The notes beneath the pieces were generated by a model. That model did not search any database and was not told the DNA's origin. It worked only from the letters and a program-made list of their open reading frames with translations. Of a stretch of 64,000 nucleotides of DNA, positions 1 to 12,600 are shown one piece after another. Position numbers and translations under genes: made by a program. Positions within the stretch are counted from its first letter, which is position 1; every line of letters starts with the position of its first letter. This DNA comes from Anolis sagrei (Eukaryota > Chordata > Lepidosauria > Squamata > Anolidae), in contig NC_090023.1 in NCBI RefSeq assembly GCF_037176765.1, positions 97,883,366-97,947,365 on the forward strand. The letters are read 5' to 3'.

Positions 1-39
1 TGCAAAAAAAAAAGTTCATTTTTTTCTGCTACATTTCAG

Positions 40-132
40 GATTTTCAAATACTAGGAGAAAATTGTGCAAAATTCTTGTTGACTTATTAATACTCCTAAT
101 TGTCTTTGAACCTGGTAATGCCCAAGCAGGAG
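40..132 (+). CDS. ARSD: Arylsulfatase exon 1: signal peptide (tentative)
   Basis: A good acceptor (pyrimidine tract then CAG at 37-39) precedes 93 nt that end in a consensus GAG/GTGAGT donor. The only frame open throughout encodes two basic residues, a hydrophobic run ([11 protein letters not shown]) and then EPGNAQAG. This looks like a signal peptide with a small-residue cleavage region, and it recalls the CEPKTANA stretch of human ARSD. There is no ATG, so the start must lie in an earlier exon. The exon exits in phase 1, which agrees only with the longer exon 2 start at 6079. It could instead belong to the decayed exon-2 copy at about 430. Confidence 0.55.
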
Positions 133-3100
133 GTGAGTGTTTGTTGGGAAAGAGGTTGACAATCCTAAGAAATCTTCAGCATAGGAAAATATTAAGAGAA
201 AGCATTACATGGGTTTAGGACTGGTCAGTCTTGCAGAGTATTGTCCAATATCACTCTCTGGGGTTTCAGATTATTTCAAGACACTAACTAAAAATATTAA
301 TAATTGAGATTCATACCTTTTGCACACAAAGTATGCTCTGATCCAGATAGATTTTTCTCATGTTCATCTAGATATAGCCTAGCTATTTAGCTAGATTCTT
401 TCTTATTTCTTCAAGCCTATCAACTGAACATGTCAAGGCCTAACATTTTAATGAACATGATAGATGATCTTGGGAGTGATAATTTGGATGCTTTGAGAAT
501 GAAACCACTAGATAAGTATGTGTGTGTATCAACCTTGAAAACAATTCTGAAAGAGAGCAAGGAAACATATATATGGTTTCCTTTGGATAGGATAAGTGTA
601 TTGGGAGGGTTCAGTATTCATTGCTGTAATTCAGAGGGTTTTTCAAAAATATATGTTTTTATTGTACCAGCCTATTTTCTAGCAACATTTTATTCATTCC
701 TATGTGGGTTTCTTTGTAATTCTGAGATATTGTGGTTTCTCTTCAGCTCATATAAAAACCTTAATTCCGAGATATACTAAAACAATATGTTCCCTCCATT
801 ACTGTTTAATCTGCACGCCAGAGAATGCCTATAAAATATTAGCTCTAGACCAGATTTATAAATTTTGTCAACAGATAATACTCTGTTAGCATGAACCATT
901 TAATATGGTTCAGTCTCTACAGCTGGACTGCTTTCTTATTAAAAACTACTTCGGGAATGAACCGTAAAAATTGTATGTTTCCATGATTATATTGTGCAAG
1001 GCCCCATCTACACTGCCATATAAGGCAGTTTAAACTGCATTGAATTGGAGTATATGAGTCTAGACTCCTTTTTGGCACCACAAATAAGAAGTATGCAGTG
1101 TGCATAGGGATTTGTCTGTTTTCCCCAAAAAACTATATTCCCCCCCCCCCCAGCAGTCTGAAATACTGTGCATCGGCCCTCTGCTTAAAACGTTTGAGGA
1201 CCCCTGTCTTAGACAAAGGCCTCATCCACTCTGCCAAATACAGTTCAATTCTGTTCAAACACCAAACTGATTATATAATGCAGGTCAAGCTTCATTATAT
1301 GGCAGTGTAGATCCAGCCACTGGCTAGAGAGGTAAAGAGAAGAAGTATATTCAATCTTAGCACTGCATGTGATTAGTTTGTTCTTTCTAAAACTTAATCT
1401 AAACTTTAGAATTAATACAGTGTAATACCATGACTCAGTTCTGTGGAATCGTAGGAGTTGTAGGTCTTTAGCATTCTCTCCCAAAGAGTGTTGGTGCCTC
1501 ATCAAATTTACATATCCCATGATTCCATAGCATTGAGCCAAGGCAGGTAAAGTGGTGTCAAACTGTATTAACTCTACAGTGTGGATGCACCTAAGAAGGT
1601 GATCACAGAAACATCAAGTTTGTGACTTGTCAAACTCATTATTTATGGAAGAACACCACCATTTTAGAGGACAACGTAACAAACCTCCCTTGCTTTTGCA
1701 ACTTTTGAAAGCCAATGCCTTGTCACCAACCATTTTTTAAAAATAAATTTTTATTGAGGGATTTTTTTCTACAATAAACATGGGGGGGGGGGGGGTTGGA
1801 TTGAAGAAAAAAAAAGAAAAAAAGAAAGAAAGAGAAAAATTAAGATGTGTAAAATTTAAAAAAATAAAAATAAAAATAAAATAAAAAGAAGGGGAAAATA
1901 TTCCAGGATAAAATCTAGGTAAATGGGGATGGGATAGGAACCACTTTTGATTACTATTAAAAGTATAAAAGTTAACAACAACAATGATAAATAATTACAG
2001 CAATTATAATTCAATTAGCCTCAAGAACAAGTAGCCCATTTGCTAAACACTATGTTAAATGGTCAGTATGCAGCACAAGACAAGTCACAGTTTTTTTGTT
2101 TATCTCTAGCAATTCAGATTGCTACCAGTAGGACAAAATTCCAAACCCTTCCCTACCTAAGTTTTATTTAAAATTTGGGGATACCACACATTGGAATTTT
2201 AAAAGAATGAGAATCATAGAATCAAAGAGTTGGAAGAGACCTCCTGGGCCATCCAGTCCAACCCCCTGCCAAGAAGCCGGAATATTGCATTTAAATCACC
2301 CCTGACAGATGGCTATCCAGCCCCTGTTTAAAAGCTTCCAAAGAAGGAGCCTCCACCACACTCCGGGGCAGAGAGTTCCACTGCTGAACGGCTCTCACAG
2401 TCAGGAAGTTTTTCCTCATGTTCAGATGGAATCTCCTCTCTTGTAGTTTGAAGCCATTGTTTCACGTCCTAGTCTCCAAGGAAGCAGAAAACAAGCTCAC
2501 TCCCTCCTCCCTGTGGCTTCCTCTCACATATTTATACATGGCTATCATATCTCCTCTCAGCCTTCTCTTCTTCAGGCTAAACATGCCCAGCTCCTTAAGC
2601 CGCTCCTCATAGGGCTTGTTCTCCAGACCCTTGATCATTTTAGTCGCCCTCCTCTGGATACATTTCAGCTTGTCAATATCTCTCTTGAATTGTGGTGCCC
2701 AGAATTGGACACAATATTCCAGGTGTGGTCTAACCAAAGCAGAATAGAGGGGTAGCATTACTTCCCTAGATCTAGACACTATGCTCATATTAATGCAGGC
2801 CAAAATCCCATTAGCTTTTTTTGCCACCACATCACATTGTTGGCTCATGTTTAACTTGTTGTCCACGAGGACTCCAAGATCTTTTTCACACGTACTGCTC
2901 TCGAGCCAGGCGTCACCCATTCTGTATCTTTGCATTTCGTTTTTCCTGCCAAAGTGGAGTATCTTGCATTTGTCCCCGTTAAACTTCATTCTGTTAGTTT
3001 TGGCCCATCTCTCTAATCTGTCAAGATCGTTTTGAATCCTGCTCCTGTCCTCTGGAGTGTTGGCTATCCCTCCCAATTTGGTGTCGTCTGCAAACTTGAT

Positions 3101-3584
3101 GATCCTGCCTTCTAACCCTTCATCTAAGTCATTAATGAAGATGTTGAACAGGACCGGGCCCAGGACGGAACCCTGCGGCACTCCGCTCGTCACTTCTTTC
3201 CAGGATGAAGAGGAAGCATTGGTGAGCATCCTCTGAGTTCGTCCATTGGTTGCAGTGAGGTTTTTAAAGTAGAAAACAGATCAGTGGAAGGGTTACTGAT
3301 GCAGAAATGGAAGAGTCTGCATCTTATTCCTTCAAATAACTTGCTCCTATTTCATCTCATTAGAGCTTTTAAACTATTTTATCCTGTACATGCGGCCCAC
3401 CCACTGTTATCGTGATGGTGTTATTGGAATGTTGTTGTTCTTTTCCTTTCTTTTTATGTAATTTTGATGATTATGTTGATTGTCGTTTATGTTTTTGTTT
3501 TATTTCATTGTAATGTTGTCTGGGCTCGGCCCCATGTAAGCCACTCTGAGTCCCCACCGGGGAGATGGTGGCGGGGTATAAATA

Positions 3585-3630
<46 letters not shown>

Positions 3631-6600
3631 GTTATTATTGAGTATAAAAGGCTTACACTGCACAATACATGTTTAACATAACATGTGGTTTGAACTGAAG
3701 CAGTTCTTGAAGTGATTGAATAAAACAGCAAGAGAAACAGGGGAAAGTCAGTTGAATAGATGATGTAACATGATTAGTACAGCAGGATTCAAAGGAAGGA
3801 CTTTGTACGATGGGTTCAAGATTTCCTGTCAATTTTTAACTAAAGCATTGTCACTAAATTTATATAAAAACAGAGAGCTTTCAAAAATGTAGGCAAAACT
3901 TGAAGGCTGTTACTTTTAAACAACGAATTGCCAATGATGCTCAATAGGTTGAAGTGTGGGCCTTCCAGGTAAGAAAGAGTTTATTTCTCAAGGCATATAT
4001 TGGCAGTTCTTTTAAGTGCTGACCAATTATAGCTTGTTAGAAGTTGCTGTCAGTTGTTAGAAGTTGCTTCTGCCTTATGAATGAATGAGTGTGCTGTGCA
4101 GGTAAATCCTAAAATTATTAAAATGCTCTCTCGTTCACCCTTAGTTCCCCCATTTTTTTGTGGTAAATGGGAAGCAATGAGTAAGAGTGAGCATTTTTTT
4201 TCAGCATACAAAGGGGGGATCTCAGTCCTACACTAAAGAGGCACTGGGCTTTTTCTGAAGGAGCAATTGAGTGCTCTCCTTATAAATGATTAAGGATTTT
4301 TTATCTGAGTTCCTCTCTGATATCACCTCTGAAACAGCTGCTGGTGACATCATGGCACTTCTGGTTCTAGAACTTATCAAAAGTCAAACAGTTTTTTCCC
4401 CCCGATACAGTTTTTCCCATAGTATCTGGGTTTTGTGGTGGGCAAGAGAATAAAAACCATCACATTTTGGCAACTTTTTTGTGTGGTGACATGGAGTCAT
4501 TCAGCTGCCCAAATGATGAATGGAGTTCTAGAATTGTCAGGAGTTGCAAACAGATTCTTAGTGGGCTCATGTGCCATACATGCCACCTGCAACCTATAGA
4601 TGGTACCTTTATCATCTTGGCTTTAGCATGAAAAGCTGAACTCTAATGGGGATTATTTTTGCACATATGATTATGGTTTCTGCAGTAATTCAAGCTCTGG
4701 CTCACTTGAAAGAGAACTGGTGCTGTGAGATGGTTAATTATGGCCAATGTGACGGACTATCATATGCACATCTCTATCCTTACCGACCACGGAATAATTT
4801 ACAGTGAAACTATGACTTTGTATGGGTTTTCTGATAGCATGCAAATACCGCTTTCCTTTTCTGAGTAAATTAAATAATGATGGTGATGGTAATTTCCAAA
4901 CAACAATTTCACATCTTCAAGGGAACATCCTATCCTTACCAGTTAATTACCATTATGTATTATTTATGTATTATTTATTTTATTTTATTAAATACAGTAG
5001 AGTGTCGCTTATCCAACCTTCGCTCATCCAACATTCTGTGTTTTCCAATGCAGTCTGCCTCCTGCCCAGGTCTGCAGCTGTTTCAATACATTGTGATGTT
5101 TTGGTGCTAAATTCGTAAATACAGAAATTATTACATAACGTCACTGTGTATTGAACTGCTTTTTCTGTCAATTTGTAGTAAAATATGATGTTTTGGTGCT
5201 TAATTTGTGAAATCATAATGTAATTTGGTGTTTAATAGGTTTTTTCTTAATCCCTCATTAGTATACAACATTTTTGCTTATCCAGCATTCTGCCATCCCA
5301 TTTATGTTGAATAAGCAACACTCCATTGTACATACTTTAAACATTTGAAACACAATACTAATAAATGTTTTATCTCACCTTTAATTCCCAAATCTATACT
5401 CCCCAACCCTCCCATTACTCAGATAACATTATAAAAATACAGCACTGTTGATTCTAATACTTCTATATATTCTAATTTTATCCATTGCATATAACTATTG
5501 TAATGTATTCATAAATTACACGACCACAATCTTTCTTGGATATTTGGTGGTTTAAATTCACAATTGCTTTTACACATGAAACTAATAAATGGTTTCCAAA
5601 CTTTATCAAATAGATCTGCTTTCTGTTCTCCTTTAGCTAATCTTAAATTATAGGTTAACTTATAAACAAATTTGGTATGTAGTGTTTATTGGTGGCAATT
5701 GATTTATTTATTTGTGCCTGAAAATAAGAGTATCCTGGATGGGTATTTCATAGTCAAATTTAAAAGACTGCCCAAAAGAAACATGAGTATTTCTAATAAG
5801 AGGAGATACTATTCCCAAGAAATCTTGGGACAATGACAGAAGATAATTTTCATAAGAAGTTATACTAAATAAATTCACTAGTTAATTAAATGTAATATCA
5901 TGTAGTATTATTGACAAATACTGTCCATAGTTCCTGATTAACTTTTTTTGTTATTTACTTCTACTGATCTTGGGACCTTATGCAAAAAAGCCTAATTTTT
6001 AGATAATCTGGTTTTAGGAATTTCTTATCTAAATGGTTTAATGCTGTTCCTCTAGATGCAGTCTAGCTACTGTGCTAGTTTCCTTCTTTCTTCAAACATA
6101 TGGATTGAGTGTCTTGAAACCCAATATTTTGTTGATAATGGTGGATGATCTTGGGTATGGTGATTTAGGATGCTTTGGAAATGATACTATCAGGTAAGTC
6201 TAATCTTAAATAGAAGTTGGGGCTATCCTATCATTCCAAAGGAGGAAGTAAGGAAATGCATCCACATAAGAACTAGGGCTGGGCGGTTTCGTTTCGTAAT
6301 TTCGTAATTCGTTAAAAATTCGTTATTTTTTTTATAACGAAGCGATTTTGAATCATTCAGGAGCATCTAAAAAATGAAACGAATTTTTCAATTCGTTTCA
6401 TAATTGCTTCATATTCGTTTCGTATTCGTTTCAAAATCGTTTCGAAATCGTTTCGTTATTATTTCCGCATGTCTGGGGCAAGTTTTATAGCTGTTGTTTG
6501 TTTAATCAGTGAAAAAAAATTATAAATATCACTCCAACAGTCAACAGCAGAGGGAGAGGGAAGCTTCAAAAGTTCCCCCTGTCCCATATGGAGGTTTTTT

Positions 6601-9600
6601 AGAGTATTGCACGGTCGCGTCCGCCATTAACGAATCAATTCGTATTCGTTTCGAAATCGTATCGTAATTGTTTCGTAATTTACGAAATTTCGTAAATATC
6701 GAACTTTTTTAAAGAAAAATTTCGGAATTCTTTTAAATATCGAAACGCAAAAAAGCCCAAAAAACGAATCGAGTTTAGAAACAAATTTTTCCGTGGTTGC
6801 CCAGCCCTAATAAGAACATTTGCAAAAGTTACTGAAGGAAGCAGATGTCACAGAAATTCAAAATAAAATAGCCATGCATTCACACACACACATCCCCATT
6901 ATACTTTGAAAGAAACCACGGAAATAAAGCAATTAGTACAAACATAGTCAACAGGTGGTTCAAGGTTTAGAGAGAAGTGGGTGTTGGGAATACTGTATGG
7001 GACTATTGCTGTAGTGGCATAAGACTGTGTTGTTACTCAGGACGTGTTTTGAAAGATTAACTTGATTGGTTATTTTCTAGAAGGAATTGAAAGCTGGGCT
7101 TGATGAGAAATATTTTCCCCTTTGGTCTGGACATGTATATGAGTAGCAGTCCTTACCCAAACTGTGTTAATGTCATCACTAAATTCCCTGCTTATCTTTT
7201 TCCTCTGAATTGGGATTTATATATCATCTTCCTATGATTATAAGATAGCTGCCAGATGTTCATAGAATCACCAAATCTTTGAATTCGCAAGGCCCACAAA
7301 GGCTATTTATTTATTTATTTATTATTTACGTTATTTCTATCCCCCCCAGATCAGCCCGAAGGCGACTCAGGGCGGCATACACAGTCGTCACAATTCAATG
7401 CCGTAAAAATACATACATTGATAAAGCAAAAACATTAAGTGCAATTAAACATTAAAGACAATGCATAATAACAATTTTAAAAGAACTATGTCCTCTCGTT
7501 CAAATCCTCATCCATTACATTGTCTTGGCCGTTCCTGGGTGATTTTCCAACTATAGTTTGTCTATTTATTCCGGGATTCCGAATGCTTGCTCGAAGAGCC
7601 AAGTTTTTACTCTTTTTTGGAAGGTCAGGAGGGAGGTGGCTGATCTAATATCCCTAGGCAGGGAGTTCCACAGCCGAGGGGCCACCACAGAGAAGTCCCT
7701 GTCTCTCGTCCCTGCCAGACGTGCTATCTAGCAGATAAGAGTACACTAGCCCAATCCACTGCTATACAGGAATACACATCTTTCAAAGTCCCTTTGAAAG
7801 ATGTCCATCAAAGCTGTTTAAAGATGGCGAGTTCCCCACATCTATTCCACTGTTAAACATCTATTACATGAAAAAGAGGTTCTTCCTGAAATTTAAATGA
7901 AATCTCTTTTCTTAAATTCATGGTTTCATGCTCTAATCTCTGGAGCAGCAGAACACAAGCTTGCTCCTTCTTCTATATGACATTCCTTCACATATTTAAA
8001 TATAGTTGATGTATCAACTCTTAGTAATTTCCTCATGTTATAGCTGAAAGCCAGCTATACACAGCAGGTTAACCACCAGCTGCAGTAAATCTTGCCGACT
8101 GAAAGGTTGACCGTTCGAAGCCTGGGTCAGAGTGAGCTCCTGGCTGTCAGCCCAGCTCACTGCCCACCTAGCAGATCGAAAGCAGCAATGTGAGTAGATA
8201 AACAGGTACCTCGTTAAAGCAAGGAGGCATTCATGCACCCCATAAGGAATGCCAGAAAAATGCCAGTGATTCAATGAAAAGGAGGAAGCTTATGAACAAA
8301 AAAGCTTTTTGGCAGGGAAAATGGAGTGACAGCACACCCCTTAACACACACACACACCCCCGATGACTGGAACCGAGCACAGCCTCCAAGACGCCAAAGA
8401 TTGGAAAGCTTATATATACCTCTATCTATGTATAATTTATTTAGACCATTTATACCCCATTCTTCTCAACCTCCGAGGAGGGACTCAGGGTAGCTGAGTT
8501 GTCTGTCTTGTCATTATATAATCAGCATTTAATGTTTAATATTTATGTGTTCTGTGATCCGCTCCAAGTCCCCCTTTGGGATGAAAAGGGCAGAATATAA
8601 ATACTATAAATAAATAAGTTGTTCCTCGTAAGGATGACTTGGGAAAGTTTTACTCAAATTTCTATGAGTTTGTCCACTGTGGAGTTATGCATTCCTCACA
8701 GCAATGTTGTTTATAGGCTAATCATGTCCCACAGTATTATTATAGTACTCTGGCAGGAGATGCAAGGCCTTTCTTTGTTTATTAAGAAAATTGAATTTTT
8801 GTACAGTATTATTAACTGATTTTTATATAAATCTATTTTATATAATTTCATATTGCTTTAGTTGTTCTTTCTTTGCTATTATCTTGAAGAGAAGAATATA
8901 CTACGAAATCAGAAGTTATTACTTCCTTTTTTAGGACCCCTAATATTGACCAGCTTGCAAAGGAAGGAGCAAAACTTACTCAGCACATTGCAGCAGCTCC
9001 ACTTTGTACCCCAAGCAGAGCAGCTTTTCTGACTGGCAGATATCCCATCAGATCAGGTTTGCAGCATCTTCAATGATTTATCTACATGCTCACCAAGGGC
9101 GAGCATTAATAGAGGGTGCTGGGATGGTCAGCTTCACCCTACTTCCCATCAATTATGGGTCCCTCTTGAAACATTTTTCTGGCTTCTAACAAAATCCAAC
9201 AGAACTGCTCACTCCTAATTTCATTTCAGGGTATTTGGTTGTTTATAAAAAGTATGGGAATGGGTCTTCTTATAGACAAGTATTCCATCCCTCAAATATT
9301 TACCTTGGGTGAAATTCTTCATTTTTAAAAATGCATGGCCAGTGACAGGTTAATGTCACCCATGTCTGTAAGTCATGGTGTCACCTTCACAGATTTCCTC
9401 CTGTACCAGACGAGACACAGATGAGTCATGCCCACCTGCAGATCTCAGTTCCTAGGCAGGTATACTTAGGGAAAGGGGCTCAATTTCAAAATATCTGTAG
9501 CCCCATCCCTCCTATATTCTGGGATTGTGAACACACATGTATGGTCAGACACAAACACGTACACACACACATTACTGTCCTTGCTTCAGTGCCCAGTTCC

Positions 9601-12600
9601 TCCCACACTGGCTCTCTTCTGCTGTTGCCCAAGGATTGTAGCCAGACTGTTAACAGGAACAGCAGCAATGGAGCATGGCCAGCCTACAAGAGAGCAGGGA
9701 GGCCAGCTGGATCCTGCCATCCATACAGCTTTGAGGGTCTCCTTGCTGGGTTTGACCTTTTCTCTGTGGTGGAGAACTTTTGCATTGAACTCTCCCCACC
9801 TTCATGATTGCTGTAATCCTCTCTGAAAGTATCACTCAGTGCAGTCCACACACCTCTGGTGACACCAGTATACATGGGCACGTGGCTTGAGGAAAATTCA
9901 GAATTCCATCCTAATGCATAAAGAGGGAAAGCTGCACTGGGCTCACAGCTTAGTCATAAACATGACCCACTTTGAAGTACATTGGGCTAGGCAACTTTGG
10001 GGATTGGGAGGGTTGGGTTGGCACCTTCTTTAAACCCACTAGGGAACCAACTGCATACTGAAGTCTTCTTTGGCACATGAGAGATCAGGACAATATTTTG
10101 GTTTTATGTGTGATGGTGATAGTGCATAATTTCATCAGCATAATTTGTTGGTGAAGAATGAATGAAGAAAATGAGAGCTGACTAGAGTGTGTGGGAATAC
10201 ATTTAGTCTATTACTTTGTCATCACCCTGATGTAGTTCCTGGGTGAATTAATCCATGTTACAGTTCTGCTGACATTCAAGAGAAAAAGGTGAGGGACACC
10301 TTATGCACTAAATCCATGAAGAGTCTACACAAAGTAAATGGCCTATGATTGCTGTGCATATCACTAAGCAACAAGAGAAGTGTGGTAGGTCTTTTGTGCA
10401 TTCCAAAGTCTGTGAGATGATAGATTGTGGAGACCGAGTCAACAGTGCCCACACACAAACAGATCTTGGAGCCTATATGGAAAGACACTTCATACAGCTA
10501 TTGTATCTCTGCCTGGAGTTCTGTTAAGCTCCAGCTCTCCCTCTCCTTGTGAACTCAGCCAGCAAGTACAACACATATCTTCCAGTTTGCCCATCTACTG
10601 AGGCAAACCAATATTCATACAACTTAATTGATAACTTCACAAGATCAAAATATTTCCTTTCACTCACTTCTCGCATCAGGAAAGATGTGGACCTCATCAC
10701 ATGAAAGTGAGGGAAAACTGGAGAAAGCAGAGAGAACCATCTTCTTTCATTTCTTACTGTTGAGGTTCCATGCCTTTCCATCTTCAAGGATGGCAGCCAT
10801 CCCACATCTTTTCCCTGATTTTCCCCGCTTCTCTCCATATTCTCTCCATCTTCTGCAGTTGGGAGTCAGGTAGCATCTGGCTCCTGAAAATGGCTCTCTG
10901 TTGCTCTGGCTCTCTGTTGCTCTGCCAGAAGTGGCCCTGCATCATGTGATGGCCTCTGTGGTACCTCATTTCAACAGTAAAGAGAAACAGTGAGAAGACA
11001 ATGAGAAGGTGGCATGTGATGAAGTTCTAAGAGCAGATTATATTGAGACAAATTTAATTTTTCTACCCCTGTTGAATTTTAGGCATGTCAGCCAGAACTG
11101 AGCCCCAAGTCTTCATCCGAACTGGGAGTTCAGGTGGTCTCCCTCCAAATGAAACAACATTTGCTAAGTTACTACAGCAGCAAGGCTATACAACTGGTCT
11201 TATAGGTACAGTATGTGGATGTGATTCACTATTCATCATAGACATTGCAAAACTATAGAGTCTGACCTGAAGTTTCAGATCCACCTATTTTACAAGATGA
11301 TCTTCTATAGAGATGATTCATCAAAAAGTAAGTGATTTCTGACTTAGAGTAACACTGACATGAACATATCATGTCTTAAAATGTATTCAGATGAGGTTTG
11401 CCATTATCTTCCTTTGAGGTTGAGAAACCGTGACTTGTCCAGGGGGTTACCTACTGTGTTCCATGGCCAAGCAGGGAGTTAAACTCTAGTTTTCCAAAGT
11501 ACTCATTGTTCAGAAAACCAGTGTTGAGAAGTGATTTTAATGTTGGACTCCTTGATCAGCTATGTAAACTCACTGGGCGACCTTGGTCATCATACTCTGT
11601 CAGCCTCAAAGACAAAAGTTCTCTAAACAGATCATGCAACAACAACAAAAACCCAACTTGTAATAGTTTCACATTAGCATCATCTTAAGTTGAAAATATC
11701 ATACAACAACAAATCAAATCACTACACACACCACCTTGCCCTCTACTACATGTGTAAACAGAAGTAAGTCTTGTAACCTAAATAAATCCAATTGCTAGTG
11801 CCATTTAGAGTAGACTGACTTAGTGGAATGTATGTTAGTGTTGACTGTCCAATGATTTAGTATTTATTTATTTATTTATTTATTTGGTATGCTTGTATAC
11901 CGCTAATATCTCAGCCTGTGCGGTGACTCATTGCGGTTTACAACATGTTAAAATATACAATGTTAAAAATACAATTCACTTAAGCATATAAAAATTAAAA
12001 TTAAGAATACATACAAAAAACATACGCAGTATTGGGCCACCAATACAGATCGGGTGGGACTAACAACTGGATTTGTGAGGGTTCCAAGATATCCTGGTTT
12101 CTATGGCACATACCACATTTGAGTCACTGAAGTCCAGTTCTACAGTAGAGCCATATGGTACACTCACAAATTCATCACATCTTGATTTATTGAGAGTTAA
12201 TATCACCCATGCTCCCAATAGACCAATCCCTGAATATTTGTTATGCAGTAAAACAGCCTTATGTATCAAATGCTGAGGTTCTGCCTGCTGATTTTCTCCC
12301 CCACCCCCATTAAGGCAGAACCACCATAAATCTTGCCTTTTGTGCACCTCTTTTAATCATTCTGTTTCATTTTATAAATACATTCAGTAAGGTTCAAGGT
12401 GGCTATCAGTGTGTTTTCAGCATTGGTGCTCTTGTATTCAATTCTCTGTATCACTAGCGACAGACATAAGGTACTTCATTCCAACAGCTTATCACACTGG
12501 GTCTTTAATGTAGGCAGCCCCGTTCTTTTGGTGTGAGCAGAATTCTGGGAAATATAGTTTGGGAAGGCAAGGACCTCTGTATCAGAGTATTCAAAAGGCC

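Larger units (their letters stand above)
133..6078 (+). other. Arylsulfatase intron 1: LINE, DNA-element and A-rich repeats
   Basis: A 5.9-kb interval between the tentative signal exon and exon 2. It holds the dead exon-2 copy, nested DNA-element remnants (1.0-1.6 kb), a G- and A-rich tract (1.74-1.91 kb), a CR1-like LINE, an L2-like tail and a Tigger-like element, each listed separately. In 3650-4990 and 5330-6040 I see only AT-rich sequence with no recognisable gene. Confidence 0.6.

Noticed and set aside
2462-3229. 255-codon minus-strand frame
   Set aside because: Not a host gene: reverse-transcriptase motifs (FADDTKL and SGVPQGS) place it in a CR1-like LINE.
9421-9826. Two overlapping frames of about 100-128 codons in arylsulfatase intron 3
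   Set aside because: No domain, overlapping frames, and no splice signal consistent with the surrounding exons.
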